Shown here in pieces: positions 41,683 to 48,387 of a DNA stretch of 48,387 nucleotides. Positions within the stretch are counted from its first letter, which is position 1. Each line of letters starts with the position of its first letter. A program made the translations under genes and the position numbers. The DNA is from Acidobacteriota bacterium. GTDB lineage: Bacteria; Acidobacteriota; Vicinamibacteria; Vicinamibacterales; JAHECP01. The stretch is taken from positions 1-48,387 of the forward strand of contig JAHECP010000026.1 of assembly GCA_024641665.1 (NCBI GenBank), given 5' to 3'. The notes beneath the pieces were generated by a model. That model saw only the letters and a list, made by a program, of their open reading frames with translations, did no database searches and was not told the DNA's origin.

Positions 41683-41691
41683 TGCTATAGT
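41683..41691 (+). promoter_or_regulatory. Extended -10 element giving a leaderless aroA mRNA
   Basis: TGCTATAGT ends only 7 bases before the aroA ATG (41699), so the predicted first transcribed base is at or within a base or two of the start codon. No Shine-Dalgarno site lies between. The same nine bases precede the M14 gene. Confidence 0.6.
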
Positions 41692-41698
41692 GCCACGG

Positions 41699-42997
41699 AT
41701 GCCCGTCGAATCGACAGAAATCCTCGCGCCGGCCGCCCGCGTCCAGGGACGCCTCGAGGTGCCCGGGGACAAGTCCGTGTCCCATCGCTACGCCCTCCTC
41801 GCGGCGTTGGCCACCGGCACGTCCCGGTTCATCGGGTTCTCGCGGGGCGCCGACCCGTCCTCCACCCTCGCCTGCCTGCGACAACTCGGCGTCACGGTTC
41901 GCGAGACCGACGCCGGCGGCTCCCGCGCAGTCGAGGTGGACGGGCGCGGCTGGCTCGGCCTGACCGCACCGACCGGCGTCCTCGACGCGGGCAACTCCGG
42001 CACGACGATGCGGCTGCTGGCCGGCGTGCTGGCCGCCCACCCCTTCACCGCCACGCTGACCGGCGACGCGTCGCTCCGCCGCCGACCCATGGGCCGCATC
42101 ATCGAGCCGCTCGCGCGCATGGGCGCCCGCTTCGACGCGCCCGGCGGTCGGCCGCCGCTCACCGTCACGGGCGGTCCCCTGACGGCCATCGACTACCAGA
42201 CGCCCGTGCCGAGCGCCCAGGTCAAGAGCGCCGTGCTGCTCGCCGGCCTGCACGCGGAGGGCCGGACGCTGATCGTCGAGGCCGCGCCGACACGAGATCA
42301 TACGGAACGTGCGCTCGGCGCGTTCGGGGCGGCCGTCCAGTACGGCCCGGGTTGGGCGACCATCGAGCGGGGCGGCCCGCTGCGCGGCCTCACGGCCCGC
42401 ATCCCGGGCGACCCCTCGGCCGCGGCCTGCTGGGCGGTCGCCGCGGCGGCACTGCCCGGCTCCGAGGTGGAGATCGTGGGCGTGGGCCTCAACCCCACCC
42501 GCCTGGCTTTTCTCGACGTCCTGTCGCGCGCCGGCGCGGTCGTCGAAACCGAGGCCGACGCGCTCGAGGCCGGCGAGCCCATCGGGCGAATTCGTGTCGC
42601 GCACCGGCGCCTCGCGCCGGTCACGATCGGCCCGGAGGAGGTGCCGGGCCTCATCGACGAGCTGCCGGTGCTCGCGGCGCTCGCGACCCACGGCGGCGCC
42701 GTCGCAGTGACGGGCGCCTCGGAGCTGCGGGTGAAGGAAAGCGACCGGATCACCGCCCTCGTGACCGGCCTGCGGGCCCTCGGCGCCGACGCCGAGGAGC
42801 GCCCCGACGGCTTCGTCGTCCGCGGCCACGGGCGCCTGCGCGGCGGCCAGGCCGACGCGGCGGGCGATCATCGCCTGGCCATGGCCCTCGCCATCGCGGC
42901 GCTCGGCGCCGACACCGCGTCGGCGATTACGGGCGCCGGGGCGGTGGACGTGTCGTATCCCGGGTTCTTCGCGGCGCTGCGGAGCGTGTGTGCGTGA
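41699..42997 (+). CDS. aroA: 3-phosphoshikimate 1-carboxyvinyltransferase (EPSP synthase)
   Basis: A 432-residue cytosolic enzyme that joins phosphoenolpyruvate and shikimate 3-phosphate, the sixth step of the shikimate pathway. Motifs are VPGDKSVSHR (Lys25), LDAGNSGTTMRLLAG, RRPMGRIIEPLARMGA, ELRVKESDRI and GDHRLAMALAIAAL. Length and order match class I or II enzymes. The ATG at 41699 fits the N-terminus expected (a few residues before the first inside-out strand) and sits just past an extended -10, so the mRNA is probably leaderless. The next gene, aroK, starts within its stop codon (GTGA). Confidence 0.97.
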   Translation: MPVESTEILAPAARVQGRLEVPGDKSVSHRYALLAALATGTSRFIGFSRGADPSSTLACLRQLGVTVRETDAGGSRAVEVDGRGWLGLTAPTGVLDAGNSGTTMRLLAGVLAAHPFTATLTGDASLRRRPMGRIIEPLARMGARFDAPGGRPPLTVTGGPLTAIDYQTPVPSAQVKSAVLLAGLHAEGRTLIVEAAPTRDHTERALGAFGAAVQYGPGWATIERGGPLRGLTARIPGDPSAAACWAVAAAALPGSEVEIVGVGLNPTRLAFLDVLSRAGAVVETEADALEAGEPIGRIRVAHRRLAPVTIGPEEVPGLIDELPVLAALATHGGAVAVTGASELRVKESDRITALVTGLRALGADAEERPDGFVVRGHGRLRGGQADAAGDHRLAMALAIAALGADTASAITGAGAVDVSYPGFFAALRSVCA

Positions 42998-43500
42998 AGA
43001 CGGATAAAATCTACCTCGTCGGCTTCATGGCCACCGGCAAGACGAGCCTGGCCCGGGCGCTGGGCGCCCGGCTCTCGTGGCGGGTCGAGGACGTGGACGA
43101 GCTCATCGAGGCGCGCGAGCGGAAGACGATCGCCGACATCTTCGCCCGGCACGGCGAGCCCTACTTCCGCGCCGTCGAGCGCGAGATCGTGCGGCTGCTC
43201 CTGCCGCTGCGCCACACGATCGTCGCGACGGGCGGCGGCACGTTCGCCGATCCGGAGAACCGCGCCGTCATCAACCGCGACGGGCTGTCGATCTGGGTGG
43301 ACGTCCCCTTCGACGAGATCGTGACGCGCCTGCCGGCCGACGGCCGGCGGCCGCTCGCGAGCGATCGGGATCAGCTGGAGCGGCTCTTCGCGATCCGCCA
43401 GATCGGCTACGCGCAGGCGCAGCTCCACCTCGACGCCAGGCGGGCCCCCATCGGCGAACTGGTGGACAGAGTCGTGGAAATGCTGAACGCCGAATGCTGA
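42994..43500 (+). CDS. aroK: Shikimate kinase
   Basis: A 168-residue kinase that phosphorylates shikimate with ATP. The P-loop is GFMATGKT (residues 10-17), the shikimate-binding Asp lies in VEDVDELIE, followed by FRAVEREIV, the GGG loop (80-82) and the lid region RRPLASDR. It starts at a GTG overlapping the aroA stop as GTGA, so the two are translationally coupled. The last codons (MLNAEC and stop) are written by heptamer repeat sequence, so the repeat has set the end of the protein. Confidence 0.95.
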   Translation: MKTDKIYLVGFMATGKTSLARALGARLSWRVEDVDELIEARERKTIADIFARHGEPYFRAVEREIVRLLLPLRHTIVATGGGTFADPENRAVINRDGLSIWVDVPFDEIVTRLPADGRRPLASDRDQLERLFAIRQIGYAQAQLHLDARRAPIGELVDRVVEMLNAEC

Positions 43501-43576
43501 ATGTCGAATGAGGGCAGGCATTCCACAATTCAGCATTCAGCATTCGGCATTCGACATTCGGCATTCGACATTCGGA
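43479..43576. repeat. Heptanucleotide repeat in inverted arms, overlapping the aroK end
   Basis: The left arm (43479-43513) has five units of the kind AATGYYG; the right arm (43528-43576) has seven head-to-tail units of the kind ATTCRRC. The arms are complementary, with a 15-bp perfect stem (43489-43503 against 43534-43548). It covers the aroK stop codon and fills the gap up to the phosphoesterase ATG at 43580. Confidence 0.9.
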
Positions 43577-43579
43577 ACG

Positions 43580-44323
43580 ATGCGCTACCTCGTCCTCTCC
43601 GACGTGCACGCGAACATCCAGGCGCTCGAGGCCGTGCTGGGCGTGGTGCCGGCGGGCGCGTTCGACCGCGTGCTGGTGCTGGGCGACCTGGTCGGCTACG
43701 GCGCCGATCCCAACGCCGTGGTCGATCGCGTGCGCGCGCTCGACCCGCTGCTGGTCATTCGCGGCAACCACGACCGCGTCGCCTGCGGCATCGACGAGCC
43801 GCTCGAGTTCAACGTGATGGCGCGCCAGGCCGCCGTCTGGACGTTCCGCGCCCTGACGGCCGGCAACCGCGACTACCTCCGGGCGTTGCCGGCCGGTCCC
43901 CGATTCGTCGGGGCTCGCCTCGAGGTCTGTCACGGGTCCCCCGTGGACGAGGACGAGTACCTCTTCGACACGACGGACGCGGCCGGGGCCTTCGAGCACG
44001 TCGACCGGCCCGTCTGCCTCTTCGGCCACACGCACCTGCCCGTGGCGTTCGTGCGCGGGCGGCGCCGGTTGTCCGCCGTCCTGCCCGACGGCGGTGACAC
44101 GATGGCCCTCACGTTCGAGCCCGACACGCTGTATCTGATCAATCCGGGGTCGGTCGGCCAGCCGCGCGACGGCGACGCCCGTGCGGCGTTCGCGCTCCTG
44201 GACGACGAGGTGGGCGAGGTGCAGCTGAAGCGGGTACCCTACTCGATCGACGAGGCCCGCCGCGCCATTCTCGACGCCGGTCTGCCGCCGGCGCTGGCGC
44301 ACCGGCTGGCGGCGGGAAGATAG
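43580..44323 (+). CDS. Calcineurin-like metallophosphoesterase (YfcE/MJ0936 type)
   Basis: A 247-residue two-metal phosphoesterase. Motifs in order are LSDVHANIQAL, LGDLVGYGADP, IRGNHDRV, VCHGSP and LFGHTHLP, the full DxH...GDxxG...GNHD...GH...GHTH series. Small proteins of this type cleave phosphodiesters; the true substrate is unknown. The ATG at 43580 begins the first strand directly after the heptamer repeat. A longer open frame starting at 43508 only translates the repeat and is rejected. No strong ribosome site is visible. Confidence 0.9.
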   Translation: MRYLVLSDVHANIQALEAVLGVVPAGAFDRVLVLGDLVGYGADPNAVVDRVRALDPLLVIRGNHDRVACGIDEPLEFNVMARQAAVWTFRALTAGNRDYLRALPAGPRFVGARLEVCHGSPVDEDEYLFDTTDAAGAFEHVDRPVCLFGHTHLPVAFVRGRRRLSAVLPDGGDTMALTFEPDTLYLINPGSVGQPRDGDARAAFALLDDEVGEVQLKRVPYSIDEARRAILDAGLPPALAHRLAAGR

Positions 44324-44330
44324 TCGTTCC

Positions 44331-44372
44331 GAATGTCGAATGCCGAATGTCGAATGCCGAATGCCGAATGCG
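44331..44372. repeat. Heptanucleotide tandem repeat (six units of GAATGYS)
   Basis: Six head-to-tail 7-base units (GAATGTC, GAATGCC, GAATGTC, GAATGCC, GAATGCC, GAATGCG) start 8 bases past the phosphoesterase stop. It lies between that gene and the convergent small membrane protein gene. The same unit family appears at 43479-43576 and 45666-45700. Confidence 0.9.
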
Positions 44373-44405
44373 GAAGGCCGACTGCGGAAGGCTCGGGACC
44401 GGCTG

Positions 44406-44573
44406 TCAGCTGGCCTGCTTCTCCGCCTTCCGCTTCTCGCGCTCTTCGCGGCGGCGGAGTTCGGCGGCGTAGGCGTCGGCGGCGGCGCGGGAGCCGAGAA
44501 TCCAGCCGATCACGACGCCCACGACCAGCACCGCGGGGATGTAGATGAAGTGGGCGGCCGTGATCTGGCCCAT
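44406..44573 (-). CDS. Small membrane protein after the ccmD-like gene
   Basis: A 55-residue protein with one hydrophobic helix (about residues 9-27, FIYIPAVLVVGVVIGWILG) followed by a charged, probably coiled-coil tail rich in Arg, Glu and Lys. Its ATG overlaps the preceding stop by one base (TGATG), which argues that it is a real gene translated with the cytochrome c maturation genes. I recognise no family. It could be a small partner of the heme-handling complex. Confidence 0.68.
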   Translation of the reverse strand: MGQITAAHFIYIPAVLVVGVVIGWILGSRAAADAYAAELRRREEREKRKAEKQAS

Positions 44574-44902
44574 CACGACCTCCGCTGGCTGGCATCGATC
44601 CGGCGCGCGACCTCCGCCAGCTCGCGCTCGACCTTGCCCAGACGGCGCCAGACCGACCACACGTAGCCGAGGAGCACGATCCAGGCCACCGCGTAGGCCG
44701 CGATGAGCAGCGGCGCCGCCGGTAGCTGCTCGGCCGGCGGCAGCTCACTGACCGGCACGAACTCCTGCTGCTGGCCGGCCGGCGGCTGCGACGCGGCCGT
44801 CCCCTGCGCCGCCACAACCGCCAGGGGCGCCGTCAGGCCGAGCGCCATCGCCAGGACCATCACCCGCGCCATCCGTCCCCACACCGTCTTGCGTGTCGTC
44901 AT
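44573..44902 (-). CDS. ccmD: CcmD-like small membrane protein
   Basis: A 109-residue protein. An N-terminal hydrophobic segment is probably a signal peptide (about residues 1-32), followed by a Gln/Pro-rich linker, then EFVPVSELPPAEQLPAAPLL and one membrane helix (about 75-95, LIAAYAVAWIVLLGYVWSVW), ending in a charged tail. The last part fits the CcmD type that stabilises the CcmABC heme export complex. The ATG at 44902 is preferred as GGGATGG lies 5 bases before it; the ATG at 44911 is also possible. It follows ccmC and a heptamer repeat. Confidence 0.72.
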   Translation of the reverse strand: MTTRKTVWGRMARVMVLAMALGLTAPLAVVAAQGTAASQPPAGQQQEFVPVSELPPAEQLPAAPLLIAAYAVAWIVLLGYVWSVWRRLGKVERELAEVARRIDASQRRS

Positions 44903-44918
44903 GTGCGCCATCCCTGAG

Positions 44919-44953
44919 CCGTAAGCCGTAAGCCGTAAGCCGCAAGCCGTCAG
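44919..44953. repeat. Heptanucleotide tandem repeat (CCGTAAG units) overlapping the ccmC stop
   Basis: Five head-to-tail 7-base units: three exact CCGTAAG, then CCGCAAG and CCGTCAG. The last unit contains the ccmC stop codon (minus strand). The unit sequence differs from the GAATGYC family at the other three sites, but the period is the same. Confidence 0.88.
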
Positions 44954-45609
44954 TCCTCTAGTTTCAGATACAAGTCCTCGAGCGCGGCGCGCTGGTCCTC
45001 GAGTCGCGTGCGAAGCGTCAGCACCAGCACGTAGAGCAACACGAACGCCGCCACGCACCACCAGAACGGCCCGCGCATGCCCGGCACGAGCGTCATCACC
45101 ACGTTGGTCGTCGGATGCTGCGAACGCCAGAAGTCCACCGAGATGTAGACGAACGGCACGTTAGCCATGCCGAACAGCGCCACGCCGGCCGAGAGCTTCT
45201 CCGAACCGGCCCCGCCGTAGCGCCGGAGCAGCAGGTAGGCCAGGAAGATCATCCAGAGCACGAGCGTCGAGGTCAGCCGGGGGTCCCACACCCACCACAC
45301 GCCCCACGCCTTGCGCGCCCAGAGCGGCCCGCTGATGAGCACCACGACGCCGAACACCGCCACGAGCTCGGCCGCCGCGAGCGCCAGCCGGTCGGCGCGC
45401 GCGCTCCTCTTGAAGAGGAACAGCGCGCTCCCGATGCCGCAGACGAATGCCGAGACGAACATCATCATCGCGGCCGGGACGTGGAAGTAGAAGATCTTCT
45501 GGACGAGCCCCATCGTCGCCTCGTAGGGGGCCCAGGCCACCAACACGGGCGCGAGGGCGAAGAGCACGACGGCGACGGCCAGCACCAGGTAGAAGTTGCG
45601 GTTCGACAT
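44950..45609 (-). CDS. ccmC: Cytochrome c maturation heme-handling protein CcmC
   Basis: A 219-residue polytopic membrane protein with six helices. The tryptophan-rich heme-binding loop is WGVWWVWDPRLTS (residues 102-114), and conserved histidines are His43 (YFHVP) and His165 (WRSQHPTTN). It presents heme to CcmE outside the membrane. The ATG at 45609 begins the first helix; a longer frame translating the upstream repeat is rejected. The C-terminus has an extra charged helix ending in the repeat. Confidence 0.93.
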   Translation of the reverse strand: MSNRNFYLVLAVAVVLFALAPVLVAWAPYEATMGLVQKIFYFHVPAAMMMFVSAFVCGIGSALFLFKRSARADRLALAAAELVAVFGVVVLISGPLWARKAWGVWWVWDPRLTSTLVLWMIFLAYLLLRRYGGAGSEKLSAGVALFGMANVPFVYISVDFWRSQHPTTNVVMTLVPGMRGPFWWCVAAFVLLYVLVLTLRTRLEDQRAALEDLYLKLED

Positions 45610-45665
45610 GGTCAATCCTGAGGCCGGGGGCCGGCGGTTCAGCCGCCAATCTGAGCCATCAGCCT

Positions 45666-45700
45666 GTTCGACGTTCGACATTCGGCATTCGGCATTCGGA
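45666..45700. repeat. Heptanucleotide tandem repeat (RTTCGRM units) between ccmB and ccmC
   Basis: Five head-to-tail 7-base units (GTTCGAC twice, ATTCGGC twice, ATTCGGA), ending 3 bases from the ccmB stop codon. Same unit family as at 43479-43576 and 44331-44372, in the reverse orientation to the latter. Confidence 0.88.
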
Positions 45701-45703
45701 ACC

Positions 45704-46387
45704 TCACTCCGTCATCACCGGCTCGAAGGTCCAGAGCGCGAGCGTCACGAACACCGCATCGAAGAAGACGAGCATGGCCACCCAGGTCCGCACCATCGGC
45801 TCGTCCACCTCGGCCTGGAACAGCGCGGCCGTGCCGCGCACGCCGGCGATGATGACCGGGACGGTTATAGGGTACAGCAAAACCGGGAGCAGGACATCGC
45901 GGCTCCGGGCGCGGCCGAGCATCGCAGCAAACAGCGTCCCGACCGCCGCGAAGCCCAACGTGCCGGTGGCGAGCAGCGCGAGCAGCTGGAAGGGGTGGGC
46001 CAGCAGCGGCGCCTGGAACATCACGCCGACAAGCGGCACCACGATGAGCTCGACGACCGCCATCAGGACGAGCACGCCCATCAGCTTGCCCAGATAGATC
46101 GCGGGGCGGTCGGCGGGGGCCATCATCAGCGCGCGCAGCGTCTCGGCGTGCCGCTCGCGCTCGAACGTCCGCCCCAGCGCCAGGGTGCCCGAGAAGGCAA
46201 TCGCGATCCAGAGAATGCCGGCCGCCGCGTCGTCGAGCGCGCGCCCCTCCTTCACGAAGCTGAACGCGAAGACGAGCACGCACGACATCGCGAAGAAGAG
46301 CGTCGTGTAGAGAATCTCGCGGCTACGGACCTCGATCGTGAGGTCCTTGCGCATGACGAGCCAGGCGATCCGGAAGAAGTCCGTCAT
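45704..46387 (-). CDS. ccmB: Heme exporter permease CcmB
   Basis: A 227-residue membrane protein with six helices, starting FFRIAWLVMRKDLTIEVRSRE, the typical amphipathic start of CcmB, then LAIAFSGTLALGRTFERERH, GLMMAP-like LRALMMAPADR and IYLGKL. It is the membrane partner of CcmA. The ATG at 46387 has GAGG 8 bases upstream and lies 6 bases from the ccmA stop. Confidence 0.93.
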   Translation of the reverse strand: MTDFFRIAWLVMRKDLTIEVRSREILYTTLFFAMSCVLVFAFSFVKEGRALDDAAAGILWIAIAFSGTLALGRTFERERHAETLRALMMAPADRPAIYLGKLMGVLVLMAVVELIVVPLVGVMFQAPLLAHPFQLLALLATGTLGFAAVGTLFAAMLGRARSRDVLLPVLLYPITVPVIIAGVRGTAALFQAEVDEPMVRTWVAMLVFFDAVFVTLALWTFEPVMTE

Positions 46388-46392
46388 ACCGC

Positions 46393-47088
46393 TCACCTCG
46401 TCACCGCCCGGAAGCGTTCCCTGAGCGATCCCCCGCCGCCGGCCATCTCCACCAGCCGGCCCTCGCGCAGCACCGCCACGCGGTCCACCAGCCCCTCGAC
46501 CGTCTCCAGGTCGTGGGTCGCCAGCAGCACGAGACAGCCCTTCGCCTTGAGCCCCCGCAGCCGCTCGACCAGCGCAAAGGTCGCGCCGTCGTCGAGGCCC
46601 GTGAACGGCTCGTCGAGCAGCACCAGCCGCGGGTCGTGCAGCAACGCGCGCTCGAGCGCGAGGCGCTGCCGCATGCCGCGCGAGAACCCCGACACCGGGT
46701 CGTCCCGGCGGTCGCCGAGCCCCGCGCGCTCCAGCCACCCGGCTACGCGGGCGCGGGCGTCCCTCACGCCGTAGAGGCGCCCGAAGAACTCCAGGTTCTC
46801 CCCTGCCGTGAGCTCGGGGTAGAGGTGCAGGTCGTGGGCGAGCAGCCCGATGCGGCGGCGAAGCTCCGCACCGGCCTCCCGGGCCGTGTGCTCGCCGTAG
46901 CGCACCTCGCCGGACGAGGGCGCGACGAGCGTGGCGAGGATGCCGAGCAGGGTCGACTTGCCGGCGCCGTTCGGGCCGAGCAGACCGACGATCTCGCCGG
47001 CGTCGCAGTCGAACGAGACCCGCGCGAGCGCGCGCCGGCGGCCGAAGTTGCGGGAGACGTCCGACAGCGTGAGCCGGGTGAAGTCCAC
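46393..47088 (-). CDS. ccmA: Heme exporter ATP-binding protein CcmA
   Basis: A 231-residue ABC ATPase. Walker A is GPNGAGKST (residues 38-46), the signature FSRGMRQRL begins near residue 135, Walker B is LVLLDEP (155-161) and the switch histidine lies in LLATHD. The FSRGMRQR signature form and the order with ccmB and ccmC identify it. It powers release of heme-bound CcmE from CcmC. It starts 9 bases after the stop of the large secreted protein gene upstream. Confidence 0.92.
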   Translation of the reverse strand: MDFTRLTLSDVSRNFGRRRALARVSFDCDAGEIVGLLGPNGAGKSTLLGILATLVAPSSGEVRYGEHTAREAGAELRRRIGLLAHDLHLYPELTAGENLEFFGRLYGVRDARARVAGWLERAGLGDRRDDPVSGFSRGMRQRLALERALLHDPRLVLLDEPFTGLDDGATFALVERLRGLKAKGCLVLLATHDLETVEGLVDRVAVLREGRLVEMAGGGGSLRERFRAVTR

Positions 47089-47096
47089 GCCGTGTC

Positions 47097-48374
47097 CTAT
47101 GCCGTCATGCCGTGGTCGAGTTCGGAGTAGATGCGCTCGAGCTGCCCCACCAGCTCCTGCCGGCGGGTCGCGTAGCGCCGTTCGTCGAGCTGACCGGCGC
47201 GGTGCTGCTCTTCGAGGCGGACGAGATCGGCGAACAGCTTGTCGCGGCGTCCCTGCAGGGTCTTGCGCCGGCTGTCGGCGGTCGAGGCGTCCTCGCCGCG
47301 CGACGCGGCCATCCCGATGCCGCCGGCGAGAATGACGATGGCCAGCGCGAGCGCGGTCCAGCGCGGCCAGGTGGCCCGGTGCGGGAGCCCCGTCACCGTG
47401 AACGTCAGGTCCTGCCCGGCCGCGATCGCCGGGCCCGACCCGACGAGGTAGGTCTTTCTGTCGGCCGGCATCTCGCCGTGGCTCGTGACCTGCGCCGAGC
47501 TCATGTGCGTGGCCGGCGTGGCCTTCTGCACCACGAGCGACAGCTGCTCGAGCGTGGCAGGCAGCCGCTGGGTGATTGTCGCCGTGTCGCCGCTGTACGG
47601 CAGGGTGTAGGCGGCCTGCACGCCGGTCATCCCCGGCGGAAACGGACCGTCGATCGTCAGCCGCCGGCCGCTGACCGTGGCGAGCGGGCTCGATCCGTCG
47701 AGAATCGCTGCGCCCGAGGCGTCGGCCGGCAGCTCGAACACCAGCGGCGCCTTGGGCTGCACGGGCACGCGCGCGTTGTTGGCGATCTGCAGCAGGTAGT
47801 AGACCGTCAGCGTGTCGTCATCGAGCTCGGCGACGAACTGCGAGCCGCCGCTCAGCACGACGATGCCCGGCTGCGCCGGACCGGCCGCGAGCTTCCTGTT
47901 CTCGGCCTCGCGCGCGGCCATGGCCGCGTCGGTCGCGACGAGCGCCAGTCGCACGCCGCCCGAGGACGGCACGGGGAAGGTCTGCGACTCGATGCGCTGG
48001 CCGTCGACGACGGTCACGGCCTGGACCGGCGTCCCCGGCGTCAGGCCGAGGAACTGGGCGTGGCCGCTGGCGTCGGTCTTCTGGTTCAGCACCTTGTCGC
48101 CGGCGTGCAGCTCGACGGGCTGGTTGCTGAGCGTGTTGGTGATCGCCCCGCGAACGACGCGCACCGAGACGGTGCCGACCGGCATATCGGCCGACGGCAG
48201 CGGCACGCCCGACATCTGGGACGGGTCGGGCATCGCCATGCCCCCCGGCTGGCCCATGACCTGCGCGCGCGCGGGGCCCGGCCCCGCCAGCGCCATGGCG
48301 ACTGCGAGCGCCGCGGGAGCCGCCGCGCGGGCGGCCGTCGCCACACGCCGATGGATGAAGGCTGATGTCGACAT
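47097..48374 (-). CDS. Exported membrane-anchored protein upstream of ccmA
   Basis: A 425-residue protein. A signal peptide (about residues 1-38, ending ARA|QV) is followed by a carboxypeptidase-regulatory-like beta domain (about 65-135, SVRVVRGAITNTLSNQPVEL), a second beta-rich domain (about 165-330), one membrane helix (about 345-362, TALALAIVILAGGIGMA) and a cytosolic coiled-coil tail (RRDKLFADLVRLEEQHRAG, then YATRRQELVGQLERIYSEL). The tail resembles the C-terminal part of CcmI/CcmH-type or similar assembly proteins. The position next to ccmA suggests a role in cytochrome c maturation, but I recognise no named family. The ATG at 48374 is 13 bases from the window edge. Confidence 0.72.
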   Translation of the reverse strand: MSTSAFIHRRVATAARAAAPAALAVAMALAGPGPARAQVMGQPGGMAMPDPSQMSGVPLPSADMPVGTVSVRVVRGAITNTLSNQPVELHAGDKVLNQKTDASGHAQFLGLTPGTPVQAVTVVDGQRIESQTFPVPSSGGVRLALVATDAAMAAREAENRKLAAGPAQPGIVVLSGGSQFVAELDDDTLTVYYLLQIANNARVPVQPKAPLVFELPADASGAAILDGSSPLATVSGRRLTIDGPFPPGMTGVQAAYTLPYSGDTATITQRLPATLEQLSLVVQKATPATHMSSAQVTSHGEMPADRKTYLVGSGPAIAAGQDLTFTVTGLPHRATWPRWTALALAIVILAGGIGMAASRGEDASTADSRRKTLQGRRDKLFADLVRLEEQHRAGQLDERRYATRRQELVGQLERIYSELDHGMTA

Positions 48375-48387
48375 GACGCGTGCCCGT

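Noticed and set aside
42352-42993. Upstream extension of the aroK frame through aroA
   Set aside because: Only antiphase translation of aroA; the kinase starts at the GTG overlapping the aroA stop.
43508-43579. N-terminal extension of the phosphoesterase frame
   Set aside because: It merely translates the heptamer repeat; the conserved first strand begins at 43580.
43479-45700. Heptamer repeat blocks considered as a CRISPR-like array
   Set aside because: The units are 7 bases and directly abutting, with no spacers and no cas genes.
1-48387. tRNA, rRNA and other structural RNA genes
   Set aside because: No cloverleaf, T-loop or rRNA-like sequence was noticed by eye on either strand; a dedicated covariance search was not possible here.

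Overview
The window is a gene-dense, very GC-rich bacterial chromosome segment. A duplicated-orphan type MacB/FtsX permease, an M14 peptidase beside a sortilin/VPS10-type Asp-box protein, many lipoproteins and small outer-membrane barrels, and a set of polyisoprenoid-linked glycosyltransferases together point to an acidobacterium, most like the Vicinamibacteria class. That placement is inferred from gene content; there is no rRNA marker. No rRNA, tRNA, CRISPR array, transposase, integrase or phage gene was found.

Layout. 0.1-5.2 kb: an ADOP-type permease convergent with a secreted zinc carboxypeptidase. 5.3-9.5 kb: a VPS10/BNR protein and an outer-membrane barrel, separated by three copies of a REP-like palindrome. 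9.5-10.7 kb: dtd and ttcA (tRNA proofreading and tRNA thiolation). 10.8-18.7 kb: a tightly overlapping seven-gene leftward operon for a surface glycan (three GT4 glycosyltransferases, methyltransferase, NAD-dependent epimerase, hexapeptide acyltransferase, GT-C membrane protein) driven by a near-consensus promoter at 18.7 kb. 18.8-24.5 kb: rightward envelope genes (HYR-SGNH lipoprotein, AglD/MprF-like membrane protein, two Fn3-like lipoproteins, an outer-membrane barrel) closed by a 20-bp hairpin. 24.6-35.2 kb: two modules with the same plan, each an epimerase plus GT-C membrane protein transcribed leftward and a radical SAM/SPASM-like enzyme transcribed divergently to the right; one also has a flippase-like protein and the other a DPM1-like GT2. 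35.2-38.7 kb: a GH5-like protein, a membrane-anchored GT2 and a decayed GT-C gene. 38.7-41.6 kb: VTT/DedA-like protein, barrel, SuhB-like phosphatase and RsbW-like ATPase. 41.7-44.3 kb: aroA-aroK and a YfcE-type phosphoesterase. 44.4 kb to the right edge: leftward cytochrome c maturation genes (ccmA, ccmB, ccmC, a ccmD-like gene) with a small membrane protein and a large secreted protein, with heptanucleotide tandem repeats lying between them.

The genes with the most potential for an undescribed system are the paired epimerase/GT-C/radical SAM modules. I infer that they build and chemically modify a polyprenol-linked or lipid-anchored surface glycan; the substrates cannot be read from sequence. 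Two regulatory themes recur: an extended -10 motif of the form TGCTAnnnT before many genes, and -10 hexamers so close to start codons that several mRNAs (notably aroA) are probably leaderless or nearly so.
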